The notes under the pieces: model-generated
The model's input: only the letters and a program-made list of their open reading frames with translations
Databases searched by the model: none
What the model was told of the DNA's origin: nothing
Shown: positions 7,755 to 16,323 of the stretch, piece by piece
Numbering within the stretch: the first letter of the stretch is position 1
Layout of the letters: every line of letters begins with the position of its first letter
From: Candidatus Adiutrix sp.
Lineage (GTDB): Bacteria > Desulfobacterota > Desulfarculia > Adiutricales > Adiutricaceae
Reading direction: 5' to 3'
Length of the DNA: 53,934 bases
Assembly (NCBI GenBank): GCA_031263565.1
Contig: JAISFR010000039.1
Span: forward strand, 1-53,934
Made by a program: the position numbers and the translations under genes

Positions 7755-8353
7755 ATTATTCGCCGAAATTTTTGACCCAGAACAAATATTTCCGGACTTT
7801 GGCCGCGAGTGGCCCGGGGTTTCAGGCGGGTGATTTTTTCGAAGCGGGGCTTGAGAGCCCGGATAAAGTCGTCGCCGTCCGGACTCTGGAAAATTTTGAA
7901 AAGAAAATGCCCGCCGGCTTTCAGCCATTTTTCGGCCTGGAGCCAGGCCATGCGGCACAATTCCAGGCTGCGGGCCTGGTCCACCTCCCGGCGGCCCATG
8001 GTCTGGGGGGCCATATCGGAAAGCACCAGGTCAAAAGACCCCTCCTCTTCAAGCCAATCCAGGTTTTCAGCCAGCAGATCGGCCCGGCCAAGCCGGACCT
8101 GGGGCGGGAAAGCCGTTTCCGGGGGATGGAGGTCCAGGCCCAGCACCCGGCCGCCAGGGCCAACCTTGGCGGCGGCGTACAGGGTCCAACTGCCCGGGGC
8201 GCAGCCCAGATCCAGCACTCGCTGCTCCGGCTTCAACAGCTTATATTTGGCGTCGATCTCTTCCAGTTTGTAGACCGAACGGGCCGGGTAACCCTCCTGG
8301 CGGGCCTTGCGGCTGTAGTGATCGTCGACGCGTTTTTTATCTTTTATCGTCAT
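7751..8353 (-). CDS. rlmE: 23S rRNA (uridine-2'-O)-methyltransferase RlmE (FtsJ/RrmJ)
   Basis: SAM-dependent 2'-O-methyltransferase for U2552 of 23S rRNA. The product from this start is 200 residues, near the family size of 209. Motifs seen: KRVDDHYSRKARQEGYPARSVYKL at the N terminus with the first catalytic Lys in SVYKL, the SAM loop VLDLGCAPGSWT, the catalytic Asp in LSDMAP, the second Lys in LFKIFQ and the Glu in SPEIFVL, giving the K-D-K-E tetrad. The ATG at 8353 has AGAGGA seven bases upstream; an upstream in-frame ATG at 8428 would add a Lys-rich tail and has a poor site. Convergent and overlapping with larB. Confidence 0.93.
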   Translation of the reverse strand: MTIKDKKRVDDHYSRKARQEGYPARSVYKLEEIDAKYKLLKPEQRVLDLGCAPGSWTLYAAAKVGPGGRVLGLDLHPPETAFPPQVRLGRADLLAENLDWLEEEGSFDLVLSDMAPQTMGRREVDQARSLELCRMAWLQAEKWLKAGGHFLFKIFQSPDGDDFIRALKPRFEKITRLKPRATRGQSPEIFVLGQKFRRII

Positions 8354-8430
8354 GCCCGCGTCCTCTTTCAGATTATGCCCATCATTTTTTGATAAAGCAA
8401 CAGCGCCGGGCCGTTTTTTTTTGGCCATAA

Positions 8431-8476
8431 CCCTGAAAGCCGGAAGCCGGGCGAACCCGGCTTCCGGCTTTCAGGG
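8431..8476. repeat. Perfect 21-bp inverted repeat with CGAA/TTCG tetraloop, fhs-rlmE junction
   Basis: Arms at 8431-8451 and 8456-8476 are exact reverse complements separated by CGAA; on the minus strand the loop is TTCG, which makes a very stable hairpin. It lies 27 bases after the fhs stop and 77 bases before the chosen rlmE start. No T-run follows on the minus strand, so it may act as a 3'-end stabiliser or a bidirectional block rather than a textbook terminator. Confidence 0.75.
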
Positions 8477-8503
8477 GACCGGCGGGCAAGGCCGGAAGTT
8501 TTT

Positions 8504-10282
8504 TTAGAAAAGGCCCTTGACCTTGCCGGTTTCAGTGTCGACATCGACGCGGCGGTAGGCCGGGTCGGAGGCCGTTCCGGGCATGAGGGTGATGGCCCCG
8601 GCCACCGGGACCACAAAGCCCGCGCCGGCATAGACCAGGCAGTCGCGGACGAAGAGGCGCCAGCCCTTGGGCACGCCCTTGACGTTGGGGTCGGCCGAAA
8701 GCGACAGATGGGTCTTGACCATGCAGAGCCCCAGCTTGGAGATGGCCGGATCTTTGGCGTAGACGGCCAGCTTCTTGTCGGCATCCGGACCGTAGTCCAC
8801 GCCGTCGGCGCCATAGACTTCCTTGGCGATGATTTCAATGCGCTCTTTCAGCGGCTGGTCGAGGCCGTAGAGGAACTTGAAATCCAGCTTGTCGTCGCAG
8901 GCGTCCTTGACCGCGTTGGCCAGTTCAATGGCCCCTTCGCCGCCCTTCAGCCAGTGGTCGCTGACCGCCACGCGGGCCCCGGCGGCTTCACAGGCCTTGC
9001 GGATGGTCTCGATTTCCTCCTTGGTGTCGGTGACGAAGGAGTTGATGCAGACCACCGGGCTGATGCCGGCCTTCTTGACCGTGGCCACGTGATGCAGAAG
9101 GTTGGCGCAGCCTTTTTCCACCTGGCCGACGTTGGCCACTTTGTATTCCTCGGGCAGGGGCTTGCCGGGCACCGGGATGGGAGCCCCGCCGTGGCACTTC
9201 AGGGCCCGGACGGTGGCCACGATGACCGCGGTGTTGGGAATCAGGCCGGAGAAACGGCACTTGAGGTTCCAGAACTTTTCAAAGCCGATGTCGGCGGCAA
9301 AGCCCGACTCGGTGACGTGGTAGTCGGCCAGCTTCAGGGCCAGACGGTCGGCGACTATGGAGCTCTGGCCGATGGCGATGTTGGCGAAGGGGCCGGCGTG
9401 GACGAAGCAGGGCTGGCCTTCCAGGGTCTGCATCAGGTTGGGATTCAGAGCCTCGACCATCCAGGCGGTCATGGCCCCGGCCACATCCAGATCGCTGGTG
9501 GTGACCGGATTGCCCTTCTTGTCATAGGCCAGAACCATTTTGCCGATGCGTTCGCGCAGATCTTTCAGATCCGAGGCCACGGCCAGAATGGCCATGATTT
9601 CCGAGCTGACGGCAATGCCGAACTTGGACTGCATCAGATAGCCGTCCATCTTGCCGCCCAGGCCGATCATGATGTTGCGCAGACACTGGGCCGCAAAGTC
9701 GATGATGAAGCCGTATTCGACCCGGTTGGGGTCCACGTCCAGGCGCTTCAGGCTGCGCTTGGCCAGGGCGGCGTCGTCATAGTTGAGTTCGTGCTGCATA
9801 CGGGAGTTTAAGGCCACCATCCCCAGGTTGTGGGAGTTCATGATGGCGTTGATGTCGCCGGTCAGGCCCAGGGAAAAGGGGGTCAGGGGCAGGCACTGGC
9901 TCATGCCGCCGCCGGCCGCCGAGCCCTTGATGTTCATGGTCGGGCCGCCGGAAGGCTGGCGAATGGCCGCCGTGACGTTGAGGCCCAGTTTGCCCATGCC
10001 CTGAACCAGGCCCATGGTGGTGGTGGACTTGCCTTCACCCAAGGGGGTGGGGGTGATGGCCGTGACGTCGATGTATTTGCCGTCGGGCTTGCCCGCGAGG
10101 CGTTTTAAGGCCCGGGCATAGTCGATCTTGGCCACGTAATGTCCGTAAGGCAGGATCTCCTCATCCTCCAGGCCGATTTTCATGGCCAGTTCTCTGATCT
10201 TGATCAGGTGTTTTTCGGCGGCTTCGGCGATCTCGTAGTCCTTGGCCCCTTTCGCGGTATAATCTTGCCAATTCAAACCCAT
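8504..10282 (-). CDS. fhs: Formate--tetrahydrofolate ligase
   Basis: 592 residues. Catalyses ATP-dependent formylation of tetrahydrofolate; in anaerobes it feeds the methyl branch of the Wood-Ljungdahl pathway or, run backward, gains ATP from formyl-THF in amino acid or purine fermentation. The ATP-binding loop [11 protein letters not shown] is at residues 77-87, followed by [20 protein letters not shown], which is the family signature, and the nearly full-length match leaves little doubt. The ATG at 10282 has ACGGAGG upstream. A sigma70-like promoter lies about 170 bases upstream (10449-10477), leaving a long leader with two small hairpins. Monocistronic by the palindrome downstream. Confidence 0.97.
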   Translation of the reverse strand: MGLNWQDYTAKGAKDYEIAEAAEKHLIKIRELAMKIGLEDEEILPYGHYVAKIDYARALKRLAGKPDGKYIDVTAITPTPLGEGKSTTTMGLVQGMGKLGLNVTAAIRQPSGGPTMNIKGSAAGGGMSQCLPLTPFSLGLTGDINAIMNSHNLGMVALNSRMQHELNYDDAALAKRSLKRLDVDPNRVEYGFIIDFAAQCLRNIMIGLGGKMDGYLMQSKFGIAVSSEIMAILAVASDLKDLRERIGKMVLAYDKKGNPVTTSDLDVAGAMTAWMVEALNPNLMQTLEGQPCFVHAGPFANIAIGQSSIVADRLALKLADYHVTESGFAADIGFEKFWNLKCRFSGLIPNTAVIVATVRALKCHGGAPIPVPGKPLPEEYKVANVGQVEKGCANLLHHVATVKKAGISPVVCINSFVTDTKEEIETIRKACEAAGARVAVSDHWLKGGEGAIELANAVKDACDDKLDFKFLYGLDQPLKERIEIIAKEVYGADGVDYGPDADKKLAVYAKDPAISKLGLCMVKTHLSLSADPNVKGVPKGWRLFVRDCLVYAGAGFVVPVAGAITLMPGTASDPAYRRVDVDTETGKVKGLF

Positions 10283-10308
10283 GATAATGCCTCCGTATGC
10301 ATAATAAA

Positions 10309-10394
10309 CACAACCGGCGGTTGTGGTAAGGGTGAGGGAGTAAGCCGGCGAAGATGGCTTCTTATTACATTAAAGCACAAAGGTATGACACCTT
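10309..10394 (-). promoter_or_regulatory. Structured fhs leader (two hairpins)
   Basis: Between the fhs promoter and start codon are two short hairpins: CACAACC(GGC)GGTTGTG at 10309-10325, just upstream of the ribosome-binding site, and AAGGT(ATGAC)ACCTT at 10380-10394. The leader is about 160 nt. I compared it by eye with the THF riboswitch consensus and saw no match. A regulatory leader is possible but unproven. Confidence 0.3.
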
Positions 10395-10448
10395 AGCGTA
10401 TCGCCTGTAAAACAAACAACGAGAACTGGTTATGGTTGATGCTCTAAT

Positions 10449-10477
10449 TGTATATCACGGCCGCCCCTCAATGTCAA
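10449..10477 (-). promoter_or_regulatory. Sigma70-type promoter of fhs
   Basis: On the minus strand TTGACA (10472-10477) and TATACA (10449-10454) are separated by exactly 17 bases. Surroundings are AT-rich relative to the window. Oriented toward fhs; the start point would be near 10442. Confidence 0.7.
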
Positions 10478-10619
10478 GATTTTTTGCGACTACAACTTAG
10501 TATAATTATTCATTTTTTTAAGAGCGCTTTTTCAGGGGGAGCCGCAAATTTAAATTTGAAATAAAAAACAGCCGCTTCCTCCGGCGGGCCCCAATTCCGG
10601 GCCGGAGCGCCTTGGAAGA

Positions 10620-10647
10620 TTGACAGCGGCCCGGGATATGTTAAAAT
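10620..10647 (+). promoter_or_regulatory. Sigma70-type promoter of tsaE
   Basis: TTGACA at 10620-10625 and TAAAAT at 10642-10647, spacing 16. Oriented toward tsaE, whose ATG is at 10747, giving a leader of roughly 90 nt. The 464-base fhs-tsaE gap holds these two divergent promoters and no gene. Confidence 0.65.
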
Positions 10648-10746
10648 CTTTTTGGCCGGTGGAACCGGCTGTCATCCGGACTGCTGATCGCCCGGCGGCC
10701 TCTGGCTGAAAATCATCGGGAGCCTGGCGGTCGAGACTGTATAATT

Positions 10747-11232
10747 ATGGATTTTTCATCTGAAATTTTTTTGCCGGGGGCGGCCGACACCTGGCGGGCC
10801 GGCTTTGGCCTGGGGCGCCGACTGGGCGATTTTCTTGGCCAGGGGCGTCTCTCCCTGCCCTTCCTGATCACTCTTTCCGGGGATCTGGGCGCGGGCAAAA
10901 CCACTTTCTGCCAGGGTCTGGGCCAGGCCCTGGGCATAATCGAACCGGGAGAAATAGTCAGCCCCACCTTCACCCTGGCCAACGAATACCACGGGCTGGT
11001 GGACATTTTCCATCTCGACGTCTACCGTCTGGAAAGTGTTGAGCAGTTCCGCGAGGCGGGCCTGGAGGAATATCTCTATCGTCCCGGCCTGAGCCTGGTG
11101 GAGTGGCCGGAAAAGCTGCCGGAGGATTTCTGGCCCGACAAGCGTCTGGACCTGGCAATCAGCTTCCAGGACGGAGGGCGGCTGTTAAAGGCCCTGTCCC
11201 GCCCGGCCGCGATTTTCAATATATTTTCATAA
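10747..11232 (+). CDS. tsaE: tRNA threonylcarbamoyladenosine biosynthesis ATPase TsaE
   Basis: 161 residues, usual for the family. Walker A GDLGAGKTT at 45-53, then SPTFTLANEY, the HLDVYRLES strand with the conserved DxYR, EYLYRPGLSLVEWPEKL near 115-130. TsaE binds ATP and works with TsaB and TsaD to make t6A at position 37 of ANN-decoding tRNAs. tsaB and tsaD are not in the window. The gene stands alone, read toward the convergent AarF-family gene that ends 40 bases later. No ribosome-binding site of note precedes the ATG, but no better start exists. Confidence 0.93.
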   Translation: MDFSSEIFLPGAADTWRAGFGLGRRLGDFLGQGRLSLPFLITLSGDLGAGKTTFCQGLGQALGIIEPGEIVSPTFTLANEYHGLVDIFHLDVYRLESVEQFREAGLEEYLYRPGLSLVEWPEKLPEDFWPDKRLDLAISFQDGGRLLKALSRPAAIFNIFS

Positions 11233-11272
11233 GATGGCTGACGGCGGCCGTTGCTCCGGCGGCCTCGGGCGG

Positions 11273-12991
11273 CTAAAAACGTTTATTCCTGAGAAAATCG
11301 TAGAGCAGCCAGAAGCCGACCAGAGCCGCGCCCAGAAAGCCCACCAGGCCCAGCACCGGCAGCCCGTTCCACTTGGGCGGAATGTCGGCGTGGATGACCA
11401 CCGAGGACCCGATGACCAGGGAGGCCAGGACGATGGCAAACGAGAGGCGGTAGCTGGAGCGGTCCACGGTCTGCCTTAAACCCTCCAGGCCTTCGACAAT
11501 GAATTCGCTTTTGAGGCGCCCGCTGCGTAGCATGTTGTAAAAAGGCTTCAGGTCATTGGGCAGCATCTCCAGAAAATCTTTGAAATCCATCAGCTCTTCG
11601 CCGAAACGCCTGAACCAGTAGCGGGGGTTGTAGCGCCGGCGGTACTGGTTGATGATGAAAGGCCGGGCCACCTTGACCAGGTCAAAATCCGGATCCAGTT
11701 GAAGACCCAGACCCTCCAGTTGGGTCAGCGACTTGACCAGCAGCAGCAGGTCCGGCGGCAGGGAGAGCCGATACTGGGCGGCCACGTTCAACAAGTCGTT
11801 CAAAATCTTGCCGATGTTCAGCTCTTTCAGGGGGCGGCCCAGGTTGGCCTCCAGAAAGAGATCGACTTCCACTTCCAGCCGTTCCCGGTCCGGGGGGCTG
11901 TCGCCGTCGGCCTTGACCAGTTTCAGAAGGGCGCTGGTCACGTTGCGGGGCTTTTTGCGCACTGCGGCCAGGGTCAGATCCAGGAGAATGTCCCGGGTCT
12001 GGCGGCTCAGGCGGCCCACCAGGCCGAAATCTACGAGCGCCGCCCGGGGGCCGGGCTGCACCAGAAGGTTGCCGGGATGCGGGTCGCCGTGGAAATAGCC
12101 GAAAACCATGATCTGCTCAAAGACCACTTCGGCCCCGAAGCGGGCCAGAGACGGCAGGTCGTAGCCGGCGGCTTTCAGGGCCTGGCTATCGTTGAACTTG
12201 AGCCCGTCCACCTTTTCCATGACCAGGACCCGTTCGCTGCAGAGCGAGCGGTAAATGCGCGGCACCTTGACTTTGGGGTTGGAGGCGTAAAAACGGCCGA
12301 AACGTTCCAGATTGACGGCCTCCAGGGAAAAATCCAATTCGGCGGTCAGGCCCCGGCCGAATTCCTCGACCAGGGCTGCGGGCCGGGCGCTGGCCAGGGC
12401 CGGCAGGTGTTTTTCCACCAGTTCGGCCAGGGCCAGAAGAATCTCCAGGTCGGTGGACACCTGCTTGCGCAGACCCGGCCGCCTGACTTTGATGACCACT
12501 TCCCGCCCGTCGGCCAGTTTGGCTCCGTGCACCTGGCCCACCGAAGCCGCGGCCAGAGGCGTGGGATCCAGAAAACACAGATCGCCCGAGGTGACGATGG
12601 GTTCCACAATCCTTTCCACCTCCTCGAACGGCATGGGCTGCACCGAATTCTGGAGCCGTGAGAATTCCTTGATATAGGCTTCGGGCATCAGGTCGTCACG
12701 GGTGGAGAGATACTGCCCCCACTTGATGAAGACCACGCCCAGTTCCTCGATGACCAGGCGGACCAGTTCCGGCCGGCTGAGCTGCCGGTCCTGGACCTTC
12801 AGGCCCACCAGCCCCCGGACGTGGTCCAGAAGGTCGGTCAGCCCCAGACGGACCAGAAGGTCGTCAAAGCCGAATTTGACCAGCACGGCCCCCACTTCCG
12901 TGGCCCGGCCCATGTGCCGGTATAAACGATTCAACTTGCTGAGGCCGGCGATGGCCCCATTGGAATTGCCGTCCGCCTGTTTCATGGACAT
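11273..12991 (-). CDS. AarF/ABC1/UbiB-family kinase-like protein
   Basis: About 572 residues. Conserved landmarks: the KxGQ motif in VFIKWGQYLSTRDDLMP, the Ala-rich nucleotide loop AAASVGQVH, KVRRPG, the catalytic-loop equivalent HGDPHPGNLL and metal-binding VDFGLVGRL. Two hydrophobic helices close the C terminus (IVLASLVIGSSVVI and LPVLGLVGFLGAALVGFWLLYDFL), placing it at the membrane. UbiB homologues support quinone-lipid biosynthesis through an ATPase activity; whether that is the job here (menaquinone, or another lipid) is inference. Start is uncertain among TTG 12997, ATG 12991 and ATG 12985; none has a strong ribosome-binding site. Convergent with tsaE, divergent from the membrane protein at 13124. 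Confidence 0.88.
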   Translation of the reverse strand: MSMKQADGNSNGAIAGLSKLNRLYRHMGRATEVGAVLVKFGFDDLLVRLGLTDLLDHVRGLVGLKVQDRQLSRPELVRLVIEELGVVFIKWGQYLSTRDDLMPEAYIKEFSRLQNSVQPMPFEEVERIVEPIVTSGDLCFLDPTPLAAASVGQVHGAKLADGREVVIKVRRPGLRKQVSTDLEILLALAELVEKHLPALASARPAALVEEFGRGLTAELDFSLEAVNLERFGRFYASNPKVKVPRIYRSLCSERVLVMEKVDGLKFNDSQALKAAGYDLPSLARFGAEVVFEQIMVFGYFHGDPHPGNLLVQPGPRAALVDFGLVGRLSRQTRDILLDLTLAAVRKKPRNVTSALLKLVKADGDSPPDRERLEVEVDLFLEANLGRPLKELNIGKILNDLLNVAAQYRLSLPPDLLLLVKSLTQLEGLGLQLDPDFDLVKVARPFIINQYRRRYNPRYWFRRFGEELMDFKDFLEMLPNDLKPFYNMLRSGRLKSEFIVEGLEGLRQTVDRSSYRLSFAIVLASLVIGSSVVIHADIPPKWNGLPVLGLVGFLGAALVGFWLLYDFLRNKRF

Positions 12992-13123
12992 CCCCAAGGC
13001 TGCGGAAGCCTGATATTGTTTTTTCGATCGCTTTCGGCCCCGGCCCGGGGCGGGACTATTGAAGCCGAAGCCAGCTTATGGTAGCATGAAACGTATTGGC
13101 CTGCCACAAGGAGATTATAAAAT

Positions 13124-14725
13124 ATGCTGTTCAGGAAAAAATCCCCCCCCCGGGGACAGGACCAGGTTTTGGCGAAAACGGCGAGCGATGAGGATGACCC
13201 CCTAACTGGTCATGTTCAGGCGGCGGAATCCGCTTCTGAGGCCGCGCCGGCGGCTCCCGCTCCAAGTCCGGCGCCCCGGACGCCGGCCCCCGAAGCCGAA
13301 GCGACCGTTGCCGCGCAACCGGCGGCGCCGGTTTCGCAAGCTCTGCTGGACATCCGGGAGGCCGGCCTGACTCCCGAAGAAGCGGCCGAAGCCTCCAAGG
13401 CCCTGGCTGAGGAAAATCAGAGAAAAGAAGCCGCGCCCAAGGCCGCCAGGCCGGCCTCGAAAAACCATTCCAGCGGCCGGGAAGGGGCTGAAAAACTGGT
13501 GCTCATCGCCCGCTTCCGCTGGACCCTATTGCTGGTTCTGTCTCTGGCCTCGGTTTTGACCTGGGCCGGCGAGGCCGCCTATGCCCATCGGCCCTATCAG
13601 TGGTACGCCTGGGGCTGGCTGGCCCTGACCCTTTTGATCACCCTGCCCACCGGCCGTTTTCTGCGCCTGCCGACCCGCGGCGGCCTGGCCGCCTGGTGCT
13701 GGGCGGCCACCTTTTTCCTGGAAGCCCTCTACGGCCCGGAGGAGATGATTTTCCGCGGCATTCCCGCCGCCCTGCCCTGGGCCGGCCTGTTGGTCCTGAT
13801 ACTTTTCTGGCTGGGCGTGGCCATCTGGCGCAAGCTGGGCCGCTACAAGGTGGTGGATATCCTTTTGTCGGTCCTGGTGGTCTATGCCCTCCTGGGCCCG
13901 GTTCTGGCCCTGACCGGCAGCGTCACGGTCGGCGGCGCCCTGAATCTGAAATTCGCGGCCCTCAGCGGCAGTCCGGATCTACTCAGCCGCAATCTGCCCT
14001 GGTTTTTATGGCCCATGAGCGTTATGGTCGGCCTGATGCTGCCCCTGGCCGCCCTCTTCTCTCTGGGAGATCAACTGAGCGCCCTTAAGCGCAAGGGCGG
14101 CCGTCACGGCGGCAATTTTTTTCTGGCCCTGGCCTTTCTGACCCTGATCCCCTATGGCTTTTTGAGCTTTGACCGGGCGGTGGGCGAGAACCCCGAATGG
14201 GCCCGGGCCATCCGCTCCATCTGGCCGGAGGCCGCGGTCCACGCCCGGGAGAATATGATTCCGGTTCCGGCGGCCATGCGCCCGGCCGCTATGACGGAGA
14301 ATCCGGAAGACCGCGAGCCGGAAATCTCCCCGCCCCCGAGCCCGACCGTCCAAAGCCTTCCGGAAGCTTCCGTTCCGGTTTTGGCGGCCCCGGAAGAGGT
14401 TTTGCCGACCCCGGAAGAGGCCGGGCCCGCGCCGGCCGATAATGAGGCCCTGAAGCGCCGGGTCGACGAACTGGAAAAACGCCTCCAGGCGCTGGAAGAC
14501 CGGCTCTCGGAGGCCGCCCCGGCCGAAGCGTTGCCCCCGCCTCAGACCCTTGAGACCGAAGCCCGCTCCCCGGCCGCCCCGGAGCCTTCCCCGGAGGACG
14601 AGCTTGAAAGACGCCTGCGGGTTTTGGAGGAAGGGTTCCTGGAGGCGCCCGGGGCCAGGCCCGCGGAGCCTGTTGCGGAGGTCGGCCCGGCCGCGCCCCC
14701 GGCCCTGGACGACGGGGCGGAATAA
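13124..14725 (+). CDS. Multi-pass membrane protein with long Ala/Pro/Glu-rich tails
   Basis: 533 residues; function not recognised. Residues about 25-115 are a low-complexity, Ala/Pro/Glu-rich cytoplasmic-type segment; residues about 125-355 hold six or so hydrophobic segments (for example LLLVLSLASVLTW, LALTLLITLPTG, LPWAGLLVLILFWLGVAIW, VVDILLSVLVVYALLG, FFLALAFLTLIPYGFLSF); the rest is Pro/Glu-rich and contains a coiled coil around EALKRRVDELEKRLQALEDRLSEA and a near copy, DELERRLRVLEEGFLEA. AAGGAG precedes the ATG by about eight bases. It is isolated: divergent from the AarF-like gene and convergent with the permease. The coiled coils suggest oligomerisation or a partner protein. Confidence 0.75.
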   Translation: MLFRKKSPPRGQDQVLAKTASDEDDPLTGHVQAAESASEAAPAAPAPSPAPRTPAPEAEATVAAQPAAPVSQALLDIREAGLTPEEAAEASKALAEENQRKEAAPKAARPASKNHSSGREGAEKLVLIARFRWTLLLVLSLASVLTWAGEAAYAHRPYQWYAWGWLALTLLITLPTGRFLRLPTRGGLAAWCWAATFFLEALYGPEEMIFRGIPAALPWAGLLVLILFWLGVAIWRKLGRYKVVDILLSVLVVYALLGPVLALTGSVTVGGALNLKFAALSGSPDLLSRNLPWFLWPMSVMVGLMLPLAALFSLGDQLSALKRKGGRHGGNFFLALAFLTLIPYGFLSFDRAVGENPEWARAIRSIWPEAAVHARENMIPVPAAMRPAAMTENPEDREPEISPPPSPTVQSLPEASVPVLAAPEEVLPTPEEAGPAPADNEALKRRVDELEKRLQALEDRLSEAAPAEALPPPQTLETEARSPAAPEPSPEDELERRLRVLEEGFLEAPGARPAEPVAEVGPAAPPALDDGAE

Positions 14726-14765
14726 GGGCGCGGGAAATAAAGGCTGTTCTTCTTTGACCTGCAAA

Positions 14766-14796
14766 CCCCGACAGGCTCCTTGGGAGCCTGTCGGGG
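14766..14796. terminator. Bidirectional terminator-like hairpin between convergent genes
   Basis: Fourteen-base perfect arms (14766-14779 and 14783-14796) with a three-base loop, between the membrane protein stop (14725) and the permease stop (14825). AAAATTATTAT follows on the plus strand and TTT on the minus strand, so T-tracts are short. Placement between convergent genes supports termination in both directions. Confidence 0.65.
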
Positions 14797-14824
14797 AAAA
14801 TTATTATCTCTGGGCGCTACCGGC

Positions 14825-16237
14825 TTACATGTAAGCTTTTTTGAAGGCTTCGGGCACTTCCTTATAGCCGTTGGTCTTCACGTAGCCCACGACCAGGCCG
14901 ACGGCCAGCCAGCCGAAGCCCACCGCCTGGGTCAGCCAGTCGAAACCGGTCCAGACGTAAATCAGAATGCCCGCCCCGATGGCCGGGAACAGCAGATAGC
15001 GGACAAAAGCCAGACCGCCCCGCTGTTTTTCCAGGACAAAAAAGAACCAGAACACGGCGAAATTCAGCATGATAAAGGAAGTGATGGCCCCGAAGTTGAC
15101 CAGCCGGGCCAGGCCGTCGACCGTGAAGATCAGGGCGCAGGCCATGGACAGGGCGCCGATGAAGGTCACCCCGGCGTAAGGGGTCTGGTACTTGGGATGA
15201 ATCCTGGATAAAAATTTAGGCAACAGCGAATCCCGCGACATGGAGAACAGCACCCGGCTGCAGGCCGCTTGGGCGTTCAGGGTATTGGCTATGCCCACGG
15301 CCAGAATGTTGACCACCAGAAGAAGAACCCGGAAACCGTGGCCCAGGGCTTTTTCCATGACGTCAAAAAAAGCCGTCTCCGGATTCAGTTTTTCCCAGTT
15401 CGGCTCAATCAGGGAAGCCACATAGGTCTGGGCCAGAAAAACCGTTCCGATAATGGCCAGGGCGATGAGAATGGCCCAGCCGACATTCCTTTCCGGCTTA
15501 TGGGTTTCCTCGGCCAGGGTGCTGATGCCGTCAAAACCCAGATAATTCAGGGCCGCGATGCTGCAGGCCGTGGCAATGAAGGCGAAATTGATCCGGTCCG
15601 GCTGATAGAAGGGATCGATGGTCAGCCGGCCGGCCCCGCCGCCGTCGCCGAGCACATACATCAGGCCGCCGATGACAATGGCCAGCACAATGCCGATTTC
15701 CACGATGAAAAAGACAAAGTCGGTCTTGGCCGTGAACTCGATGCCGCGAATGTTGATGACCGTGTTGATCACGATAAAGAACAGAATCCAGCCCCAGATG
15801 GGGATGCCGGAATACAGTTCCTCACACCAGACGCCGACCAGAAGATACAAAAGGCCGGGCACAAAGACATAGTCCAGCAGAATCAGCCAGCCGGCGATGA
15901 AACCCACATGGGGATTTATGCCGTGCTGCACATATGAATAAACCGAGCCGGCAATGGGAAATCGGCGCGACATCCGGCAGTAGCTCAGGGCCGTAAAGAA
16001 CATGGCCGTAAAACCGACCAGATAGACGAACGGGGCCATGCCCCGGGAATCGGCGTTGACGAAGCCGTAGATGCTGTGAGGGGCGATGATGACCATGAAC
16101 AGAAGTCCGTAGACGGTCAGATCCCACAGGCTGAGCACCCGCTTGAGCTGAGGCTGGTAGCCAAACCGCTCCAAATGCCTGGCGTCCTGATTCAACTGGG
16201 CCTCGTCTGACAAATTGACATTTTCAGAATCAGTCAT
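14825..16237 (-). CDS. APC-family amino acid/polyamine permease (PuuP-like)
   Basis: 470 residues with about twelve hydrophobic helices. The stretch INPHVGFIAGWLILLDYVFVPG and the preceding RRFPIAGSVYSYVQ closely resemble the putrescine importer PuuP and related APC permeases, as do LGFDGISTLAEET and the RVLFSMSRD segment. Such proteins are proton-driven importers in the cytoplasmic membrane; the substrate (amino acid or polyamine) is not determined by sequence. AGGAGAG precedes the ATG. It follows an acetamidase/formamidase gene on the same strand with an 86-base gap that carries an 18-base repeat, so co-expression is possible. Uptake of an amino acid or amide for fermentation is a reasonable inference. 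Confidence 0.9.
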   Translation of the reverse strand: MTDSENVNLSDEAQLNQDARHLERFGYQPQLKRVLSLWDLTVYGLLFMVIIAPHSIYGFVNADSRGMAPFVYLVGFTAMFFTALSYCRMSRRFPIAGSVYSYVQHGINPHVGFIAGWLILLDYVFVPGLLYLLVGVWCEELYSGIPIWGWILFFIVINTVINIRGIEFTAKTDFVFFIVEIGIVLAIVIGGLMYVLGDGGGAGRLTIDPFYQPDRINFAFIATACSIAALNYLGFDGISTLAEETHKPERNVGWAILIALAIIGTVFLAQTYVASLIEPNWEKLNPETAFFDVMEKALGHGFRVLLLVVNILAVGIANTLNAQAACSRVLFSMSRDSLLPKFLSRIHPKYQTPYAGVTFIGALSMACALIFTVDGLARLVNFGAITSFIMLNFAVFWFFFVLEKQRGGLAFVRYLLFPAIGAGILIYVWTGFDWLTQAVGFGWLAVGLVVGYVKTNGYKEVPEAFKKAYM

Positions 16238-16267
16238 TTCTTTACTCTCCTGGTATCTTAGAGGCTG

Positions 16268-16285
16268 TATTGACAGAGCCTTAAT
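16268..16285 (+). repeat. 18-bp repeat, copy 1
   Basis: TATTGACAGAGCCTTAAT, identical and in the same orientation at 52947-52964. Both copies lie just 3' of a minus-strand catabolic gene (the acetamidase here). In this copy, flanking AGG and the internal CTGT/ACAG allow a small hairpin. Confidence 0.6.
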
Positions 16286-16323
16286 ACCGCTTAAATTCGT
16301 AATTCAGGACCTCAGTTGAGTTT

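Noticed and set aside
10309-10394. THF riboswitch upstream of fhs
   Set aside because: The leader has two hairpins, but neither the conserved core nor the pseudoknot sequence of known THF riboswitches was recognised.
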